Positions 57,345 through 64,000 of a stretch of 64,000 bases of DNA are shown one piece after another. A model generated the notes under the pieces. That model was not told the origin of the DNA, made no database searches, and saw only the letters and a program-made list of their open reading frames with translations. Source of the stretch: Siphonodentalium dalli (Eukaryota; Mollusca; Scaphopoda; Gadilida; Siphonodentaliidae); contig CP136066.1 in the NCBI GenBank assembly GCA_032622095.1, forward strand, positions 116,645,319 to 116,709,318, read 5' to 3'. The translations under genes were made by a program, and so were the position numbers. The first letter of the stretch is position 1. Each line of letters starts with the position of its first letter.

Positions 57345-58200
57345 CATGGCGTCACCAACACCAGACTTAAATGTCTCAACATCAAAATTGATGCCTCATC
57401 AACTTGACATATCCGTGGAACGCGGTGAGAGCTTTACTTTGTGGATTCGACGATGAAAGGATTTCGCAAAACTGTCTAAGTTGGATGAGCAGTCGTCAGA
57501 TATGCAAATGGCGATATTGCGTTCCTGTTTTACAAATGACACGCCGAAAGTGGCGATGAACCTGAATCTACCAGATGCACAGAAAGATAAGCCAACTGAT
57601 GTCATTGAGGCCTTACGATTACACGTCTGTGGACAGGTCAACATTGTTATTGAGCGACCTAATTTCAACATACGTCACCAGCAAGATGGTGCGAGTTTTG
57701 ATGATTTCTGAACTGATATCCGAGACCTCACCAAGACCTGCAAATTTTGTGTTACATGTCAAGAATCTCTTTTGCGTGATCGCATTGTCACCGGCATACG
57801 AGATGCTGAGACGGTAGAGACACTCTTTGCACAAAAAGATTTGGATCTGGCAAAAGCAGTTGAGTTGTGTCGCGCTGAAGTGGCAACTAAACGCTACTGT
57901 CGAGAGATCAAACGGGACGACAGTGCAGAAATTAGTGCAAATTCAAAATACAAACGACAACAGAAACACATAACAAACACGCAGACACTCGTTCTGATGT
58001 TAGCAGGACTTTAGAAACTCCTGTTTGTGCTCGCTGTACGAAACGACATTCAGAAGACAGTTTTTGTCCTGCAGCAGATACGAAATGTGCCCTTTGCCTT
58101 AGGAAGGGACACTGGGCTAAATCCAAGTTCTGCACTGGTTCCAAAGCACCCCAGGCTTCTTGCCAGCAGATATCATCGATTAGGTTCTTGCTACGACTCT
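57345..58200 (+). pseudogene. Gag remnant with zinc knuckles
   Basis: It starts MASPTPDLNVSTSK and shows in-frame stops near 57457 and 57709. Capsid-like helices follow (DQIVTGIRDAETVE-type segment near 57785). Two cysteine clusters lie at 58025-58140, CARCTKRHSEDSFC and CALCLRKGHWAKSKFC, the second a CCHC knuckle. Several frame changes are needed to read it. Confidence 0.85.
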
Positions 58201-58210
58201 TTAAAGGCAA

Positions 58211-58753
58211 TTGCCAACAGTTTCAGTGACTATATGGGGCAATATATCAAATGGTAACGTGATTCATGCAGTGCCAGACAATGGGGCTGAAGGTACGGCT
58301 TGTGGTCATGACATGTTACAAAAATTAGGCATTGACTCTGCCAACATCCGTTATCCAACGATGGCCCTCAGAGCTGCAGACAATCATGAAATTAGACAGC
58401 TTGGTGAATTTGATGCAATTCTAAAGACTGCGCCATATACGTTCCCAGAAACAGTACATGTGCTTCAAGGGACTAACGGATTTTATATGTCCTGGCTGGC
58501 CTCGAGGAAATTATGTTTCATACCTGCTGACTACTTGACACAGATAGTTAATAACGTGAACATAATTTCTCAATCTGCTGGGAATAATGACACAGCCGTA
58601 TATGTCCATTCGAGTGAGATATCAATGCAGTCTCCCGACCATATGGATGCGACTATGATTTCGACAGTAGATAAGAATCGGCCGACGTCGCCTGATAGTA
58701 CGGGAGTACCGATTTGCACCTATTTCAGAATTGCCAGATGTCTCCAGCAATGA
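58211..58753 (+). pseudogene. Retropepsin remnant
   Basis: The 180-codon frame carries VPDNGAEGT, a D-N-G-A version of the aspartic protease D-T/S-G-A site, so the catalytic triad has an altered middle residue. LQKLGID and the following GEF-type strand are as in Gypsy proteases. It runs into the start of the RT region. Confidence 0.8.
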
Positions 58754-59629
58754 GAAGCAAATGGGAGACCATACGTGTGCGACATCGGAAGAAATGCGTA
58801 ATGAACTTCCAAGTACACTACTGAGTAGTCAGATGATTATGAAGTTCCCTACCGTATTTGATGGAGAAATACTGACTATGCCAGATGAAGAATTCCGGAT
58901 AGAAATTTTGGAAAATGCTTCGCCATTCTGTACTACTCCCCTAGAACAGTACATTAAGCATACTGGGACAAATTGCAGGCAAAGTTGGAAAATATGGTAG
59001 TGAATAAAATAATAAAAGAATTCAGAAGATATTAGACTATGTATTGACTTTACGAAACTGAATTAGTTTGTAAAACGTGAGAGATACAGTTCCACTTGCC
59101 CTCAGGAAGCAGCAGCAGATATGGCAGCTTCGAGTATTCAATATTTCGCATCGTTTGACGCAATCAGTGATTATTGGCAGTCTCCTCTTGCTCCAGAATC
59201 TCTCTCAACCATTAACTACATTTATCACACCATTCGGAAGATTCATGTTTCAGCACGCTCAATTTGGAATTTGTTCAATTTCAGAACATTACAATCGGCG
59301 CATGGATGATGCACTTGCTGGCATACCAAGATACCGAAGGGTGGTCGATGATTTGGTTGCCTTTGATGACAGTTTCGAGAGTCACGTGACGCACATTCGC
59401 CAAATTCTCCAGAGATGTCCGGACAAAGGAATTTCACTGAATGCTGAAAAGTTTTACGCTGGTCGATCAGAAGTCGATTTCTGTTGTTATCGAGTCAATA
59501 ACAAGGGTTACACGTTGCAACCGTCGATTGCCGAATCCATTCGAAATTTCCCTGTTCCACAGAACATAACTGACTTACGTTCTTTCTTTGGATTGGCACA
59601 TCAGCTCGCCAGTTTCACTGACAATATAT
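58754..59629 (+). pseudogene. Reverse transcriptase remnant
   Basis: MKFPTVFDGEI near 58840 opens the domain. After broken frames (SFDAISDYWQSPLA), the palm reads TPFGRFMFQHAQFGICS and VVDDLVAFDD, with VVDD in place of YVDD. GISLNAEKFYAGRSEVDF and LRSFFGLAHQLASFTDN follow. The domain is interrupted at 59629 by an insertion and continues at 60034 with YLDPLRPLLKS. Confidence 0.88.
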
Positions 59630-60033
59630 TCACACACTAAGTGTTGTCATCAATAAATCCAGCATTCTGATTGGTCGGCGCCCACGTGGCTAGTTGCAGT
59701 TATTTCTCGGTGAATGCGCAACGCCTCATAACACCAAACTCATAACACCATCGATACGTCATTGGGTTTGGAAAGACGAATGCGTAATGTTTTGGGCGCA
59801 TTTGGACTCGCGCAGGATTGACTTAATACATCATCGGGTTTCGCTTTTTCGCTAAATGTATAAAAAATATAAGGATTAACTGTCATGTGGACTATTTTTA
59901 TGGAGATGTAACCGTGAGGTAAGTGGTCATAACTTGTATGTAAAACCCTTCGGGTTTTACACAAGTTATGTCCACTTACCTCACGGTTACATCTCCATAA
60001 AATCAGTCCACATGACAGTTAATCCTTATATAT
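59630..60033. mobile_element. Insertion splitting RT from its connection domain
   Basis: About 400 bases separate FTDNI from the resuming Gypsy frame. The right side is a perfect-looking palindrome (59868-60030); the left ~235 bases have no recognised feature. TATA sequence at both edges could be the target duplication. Confidence 0.7.
59868..60030. repeat. 163-bp palindrome with a CCC-TTCG-GGG tip
   Basis: TATAAGGATTAACTGTCATG at the left is exactly complemented at the right end. The arms (about 78 bp) have only a few mismatches. The tip at 59946-59955 is ACCCTTCGGGTT. It is the same tip design as the hairpin at 10376-10513. Confidence 0.9.
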
Positions 60034-60450
60034 CGACATATCTTGATCCGTTACGCCCGTTGTTGAAATCGATAAATGATTACATTTGGGAAACGAAACA
60101 CGAGAACGCGTTCAACCTTGCTATGAATTTCTTGTCAACAGCGCCAGTCCTATCGTTCTACGACCCGAAGAACCTCACATCTCTGTATGACGACGAAAGT
60201 CGGTCAACGGTTGAATGGCTTGGGATTCGTGTTGTTTCAACTGAATCCAACGACAAAGGAATGGCATATGATTCAAGCGGGATCCCGTTTCTTATCACCA
60301 GCCGAATCAAGTTACGCTATGATTGAACTGGAATTTTTAGCTGCTGTTTGGGCTTTTTCCAAATGTGAAATTTTTCTTGAGTGTCTTCAACATTTTGATA
60401 TCGTGACTGACCACCGTCCACTACTCCCGATAATGAACAGCTACAGCTAA
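60034..60450 (+). pseudogene. RT connection and RNase H remnant
   Basis: YLDPLRPLLKSINDYIWETK leads to FLSTAPVLSFYD, then RNase H: NGLGFVLFQ, SRFLSPAESSYAMIELEFLA and VTDHRPLLPI. A frameshift splits it near 60200 and the first catalytic aspartate region is degraded. Confidence 0.87.
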
Positions 60451-60710
60451 TCCTCAGTTATATATATATATATATACAGAGATAACGCATGATGTTGATG
60501 CGTTACAACTTCACAGCAGTGTGGTCGCCAGGTTCGAAACACCGTCACTGACGCTATATCTCGTAATCCCACATCTCAACCAGACCAGGACGATCAAATT
60601 TTGGAACAAGATGTGGATTACTATGTGAGTGTTTTGAAGAGTTCTGCCCACTTGGATAAAATCTGTGACGACTTGAACCTACAACAGTCAAGGAAGCTTC
60701 CCGGGATGAT
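60451..60710. other. Decayed Gypsy linker
   Basis: It contains SDAISRNPTSQPDQ-like coding in one frame and a (TA) run at 60458-60476, but has no intact domain. Confidence 0.5.
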
Positions 60711-60985
60711 ATGGAATATCAACAACTATATAGCATTATTGAGAATGGGTTTCCTAATGATAAATTAGATTTGCCCGTAATTGTGCGATCATACTGGTGT
60801 GTGCGTTTATCCATAGATGAAGGATTCATTGTGTACGCCTGCCGTTTGGACATCCCCACTAAAATGCGGAGAGAAATCCTTGAAAATCTACATGATAGTC
60901 ACCAAGGCATGGAGCGCACAAAGCGAAGAGCAAGACTGATCGTCTACTGGCTGCGAATAGATAACAAGAAAACCATAGTCAGAAA
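60711..60985 (+). pseudogene. Integrase zinc-domain remnant
   Basis: CRLDIPTKMRREILENLHDS followed by HQGMERTKRRAR and VYWLRI is the H-x-x-x-H half of a Gypsy integrase zinc domain. The CxxC half is lost at the next insertion. Confidence 0.82.
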
Positions 60986-61462
60986 TGGTAACGCCACCAA
61001 GATCGTATTATTAGTCATAAATATAACTCATAATATAAAATATATTGGTTACATGAATGGACCGCCTCAGAATTCCGTTAAGACAAGTAATTCTTCAAAT
61101 TATTACAATGAACTACGGCTTATAAATTACTGCAGGTTTCTCGTTCGCCACACCAGAATGCTTCTAAATGCGGATCAAAGCTAAGAGTGCATGGCACATG
61201 CAGCCATTGTTCATAGACATTTTACAGATAGCGAGAATGATGCATGCTGGGAACGAAAGTATCCACAGCAAAGCCATGTGCTTACGGAGGCATGCGTTTA
61301 TTATAGGGGATTTATGGTGGGCCTATAAAACTAATTATAACTTTGTTATCTGTCATAGTTTATGCGTGAAATTTTAAACATATATACCATGGACATATAC
61401 CCCTTCCAGAATGTTGAAAAACATTTTCAGTTGCTCATCGTATTTTTATAGACGAAATAGTC

Positions 61463-62200
61463 CGACATTTCAGAAAATTGCGCTAACTGCTCAATGTTTT
61501 AATGTGTTACAAAACGTCTGATAAAAATAGTTCTATCGGGAATATTCACACCATTTTTTTTTCAGAGAACATAGAGTAAACATAGTCCTATCGGGATATC
61601 GTAAAGGAGATTAATTAAAACCCTCAGACTGCCGAAACTGACGACATTAAATTCGCTTTTTCGTGTCCCACGGAAATGAAACGTGTCTGTCCATTGATCA
61701 CGTTATTTATTTGACATAGTATTTTTTTTTCTGTTGTATTTGAACACTTGTTGCACGTGCAGGCTGCACGATCATAATAACTTCAACCGATAAGCGCCGA
61801 CTGATACCCGCGCAACAGTTTGTCTCAAATAAATTGTTATCAAAACGCAGGTTTATGGCCGCGGACATAAGCCGATTAAGTGTAATGTAATTTATCCATG
61901 AACTTGACTGAAAAATTGTGATTCTATCACCATTAGCCACGAAAATGGGACCTCTAAACAGGCAAGTTTGATTTTCGGGGGACACAAACAAGCCAATTTA
62001 TTGTCGGCAGTTTCGGCAGTCTGAGGGTTAATTAATCCCGAATTAAATGGAACTACTTTACGATAGTCCGATAGGACTATGTTTACTCTATGCATGTTCT
62101 CTGAAAAAATTGTGTGAATATTCCAGATAGAACTCTTTTTATCAGACGTTGTGTAACACCTTAAAACATTGAGCAGTTATAGCGCAAACCGAAATGTGTT
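61463..62200. mobile_element. Outer foldback inserted in the Gypsy remnant
   Basis: The left arm (61463-61610) with TTGCGCTAACTGCTCAATG and AACATAGTCCTATCGG is complemented by the right arm (62036-62200). The loop is filled by the element at 61611-62035. The arms differ by small indels. Confidence 0.8.
61611..62035. mobile_element. piggyBac-like non-autonomous element nested in the foldback
   Basis: The inverted ends CCCTCAGACTGCCGAAACTG (61621 inward, and complement ending at 62027) extend about 50 bp. They are bordered by TTAATTAA on both sides, with two extra A at the left. CCYT ends at TTAA sites are typical of piggyBac. Confidence 0.75.
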
Positions 62201-62524
62201 GTCTTGCAAGATATCCCACCGCTTTAGCTAAATTTACCTTCCTACAATATCCATAAAGAGGATCATATATTATATACCCACGGTTTTAATTATAGAATAT
62301 AAAATATATTGGTTTCGCGAATGACCAACTCAGAATTCCGTTAAAATAACAATAACAACCAGCACCTATAACGAACCGTTTTACTGGACTTGGCCTACTG
62401 GTCGCGTAGTTCCGACTTTTAAATAAACGGAATTTCCAACTCTATAAATAAATAAAAGCCCCACAATGCATTCGCCCTGTCCACCACGCAATATCAAAAT
62501 CTCTGCAGCTAATGACATTCGTCA

Positions 62525-62957
62525 TTGAGAAGACAATGCAATCGTGTTCGACGTGCGCAAGAAACCTGCCTTCACAGTGTAAGGAACAACTCCGGATACA
62601 CACGTGTGTTTGACCACATATGCTCTGATTTGTCCACAACCCATGGCTGCATGTACCTTGTGATAACTGACGTAAAATTCGGCTGGCCATCGAAAGGACA
62701 CGACGGCTAACGCTCTTATAGATTCTTTCAGAAATAAGTTCATGGATACTGCTGTGCCGATACTTTTATATTCTGATAATGGGCCTCAGTACACATCGCA
62801 CAAGTTCCCGACATTTCTGAAGGAGTGGGGAATCAAGCACATAACGTTGTCCCTGCGGTATCCACAATCCAATTCACATGCGGAAGCCAGTGTGAAGGCC
62901 ATGAAAAACCTAATAACGCGTGTTATTCAGAACACGATAGGAAATGCAATGGCGTAA
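62525..62957 (+). pseudogene. Integrase catalytic-core remnant
   Basis: YLVITDVKFGWPSK gives the first catalytic aspartate region. After a frame change, YSDNGPQYTSHKF gives the second aspartate and RYPQSNSHAEASVKAMKN the glutamate. The frame ends at 62957 with a stop. Confidence 0.87.
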
Positions 62958-63250
62958 CACACCTATAGGTCGGATGGACGCTATCCAGGTCAGGTCGTTT
63001 TTGGTTACCCATTCAGACTTCCTGTACACAGCTTTCGCACTAGAATGGCCGATTTTTTGCCATAAAAACCACCGACCACCGTCGTCATCAAACAATAGAA
63101 CATATTGAAACATGGTATAACGCTACCGACAAGAGCTTGCCTCCTTTAATTATGTGGTCGAAAGTTGCAATACAATCACATGAATATAGAAAGTGGGATC
63201 CTATGGTACAGTAATCGAAGTTGGGTCAAACAGAGATTATATCTAAATAT
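62958..63250 (+). pseudogene. Integrase C-terminal remnant
   Basis: Shifting frames give KVAIQSHEYRKWDP and GTVIEVGSNRDYI, the small β-barrel end of Gypsy integrase. Several stops are present. Confidence 0.72.
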
Positions 63251-63690
63251 GAGAGAACTGCCACCTTGGTGAGACTATTCTGGGATTCTTATTATCATAA
63301 TATTTATTTTCTATATTTCTTATGATTGAAAGTGACACGAACAAACACTTTGGCAACAAAGTTATTTTGTTTGATATTTTCGAGACTATATATGTATAGT
63401 AATTAGTATTATTGTGTGCCATATGTTGTTTTGTATAGTATATGTTGTTTTGTATAGTAAATAGTTCAGTCCTATAAAGTCGACACAAATGCATTAATAT
63501 AATATCAATCAGGAAATTTGGTAAAGTTGTTTTTAAAAGTATGTAATGTAATGCGCACTGGCGTATTTTGTGCATGATGGTCTGTTGGACCGTGGTGGGA
63601 GAGGTGACTTGTGATTATGTCTTTGAAAGTGGATATATTAAACAATGTCTCCGGGCCCATTTTTCAGCACTCGGGTCATGTTGATTCCCA
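63251..63690. other. No gene visible
   Basis: AT-rich; a duplicated GTATAGTA-TATGTTGTTTT block lies near 63425. Confidence 0.45.
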
Positions 63691-63905
63691 TTAACCCTTT
63701 CAGTGCCAAGTCCGATTTTTGTATCAACCCATATTTCCTTGATCATTTTTCAAATTTATTGATTATAATAATGTGATACATTGATGGAAAGAGCTCAAAG
63801 AGCGCTTTCCATCAATATATCACATTATTATAATCAATATATTTGAAAAATGATCAAGGAAATATGGGTTGATACAAAAATCGGACTTGTCACTGAAAGG
63901 GTTAA
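63691..63905. mobile_element. piggyBac-type MITE with TTAA duplications
   Basis: TTAA (63691-63694 and 63902-63905) flanks a 207-bp near-complete palindrome whose ends are CCCTTTCAGTG and CACTGAAAGGG. Both the TTAA target and the CCCTTT ends are piggyBac hallmarks. It has no coding capacity. Confidence 0.9.
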
Positions 63906-64000
63906 GATCAATCAGGAAATTTGGTTAAGTTGTTTTATAAAATATGTAATTTTTCGACCAAAAACGTGATTGGGGATGGGTAGCTAAAATCCAGTACATA

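Larger units (their letters stand above)
57345..63250 (+). mobile_element. Decayed second Ty3/Gypsy-type element, with nested insertions
   Basis: Pieces of gag, protease, RT, RNase H and integrase follow in Gypsy order on the plus strand but with stops, frameshifts and at least two insertions (59630-60033 and about 60990-62470). LTRs were not identified. It is unrelated in detail to the 27.6-41.6-kb element and far older. Confidence 0.87.

Noticed and set aside
57283-57345. Possible LTR end and primer site (ACA|TGGCGTCACC) before the second Gypsy element
   Set aside because: The TGG overlaps the gag ATG and no second LTR was found, so the boundary is unsupported.
60525-60545. GGTTCGAAAC resembling a tRNA B box
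   Set aside because: No matching A box or cloverleaf; it lies in decayed Gypsy coding sequence.

Overview
This is a eukaryotic, animal window: AT-rich, intron-bearing, packed with transposon debris, microsatellites and poly-G/poly-C runs. Exons bounded by GT..AG introns, an EGF-like exon, a Dispatched-type membrane protein gene and Ty3/Gypsy, LINE, hAT and piggyBac-type elements point to an invertebrate genome, probably marine; the phylum cannot be fixed from sequence alone. No rRNA, tRNA, CRISPR or bacterial-style operon was seen.

Host genes. The main host gene is the 3' half of a Dispatched-like RND/SSD membrane protein on the minus strand. Ten exons run from 55142 down to a stop at 9405. 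Summed, they give 522 codons whose splice phases agree at every junction. The 5' half (first membrane segments and sterol-sensing core) lies outside the window. One calcium-binding EGF exon (4674-4787, plus strand) and one possible signal-peptide exon (52972-53057, plus strand) are fragments of other genes.

The large intron. The ~24 kb intron between the fourth and fifth visible exons (26464-50715) holds a complete retrovirus-like LTR element, 27609-41621, on the same strand as the host gene. It has 456-bp LTRs that differ at two positions, a GATC target duplication, a polypurine tract, gag, protease, RT/RNase H/integrase and an envelope-like gene with a furin site and a membrane anchor. A canonical slippery heptamer sits six bases before the gag stop. 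A splice acceptor precedes env, and a splice donor and an unrecognised ORF lie upstream of gag. Three frame breaks, a 716-bp tandem duplication and 29-bp leader repeats are present. The element landed inside the endonuclease region of an older LINE (27330-27608 and 41622-42555).

Other mobile DNA. A second, decayed Gypsy-type element lies on the plus strand at 57345-63250, interrupted by palindromic and piggyBac-like insertions. LINE 3' ends of one family, each with an ATCTT-rich tail, occur at about 15.5, 20.5 and 42.5 kb. There is a hAT element with a perfect 8-bp duplication (2210-3364), a piggyBac-type MITE with TTAA duplications (63691-63905), several inverted-repeat elements, near-perfect hairpins and tandem arrays at 0.75, 14.3, 24.4, 26.2, 32.6, 40.8 and 55.9 kb.

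Layout: 0-9.4 kb EGF exon and repeats; 9.4-17.7 kb 3' exons of the Dispatched-like gene; 17.7-26.3 kb intronic repeats; 26.5-50.7 kb giant intron with the LTR element; 50.7-55.1 kb upstream exons; 55.9-63.9 kb satellite, decayed Gypsy element and MITEs.
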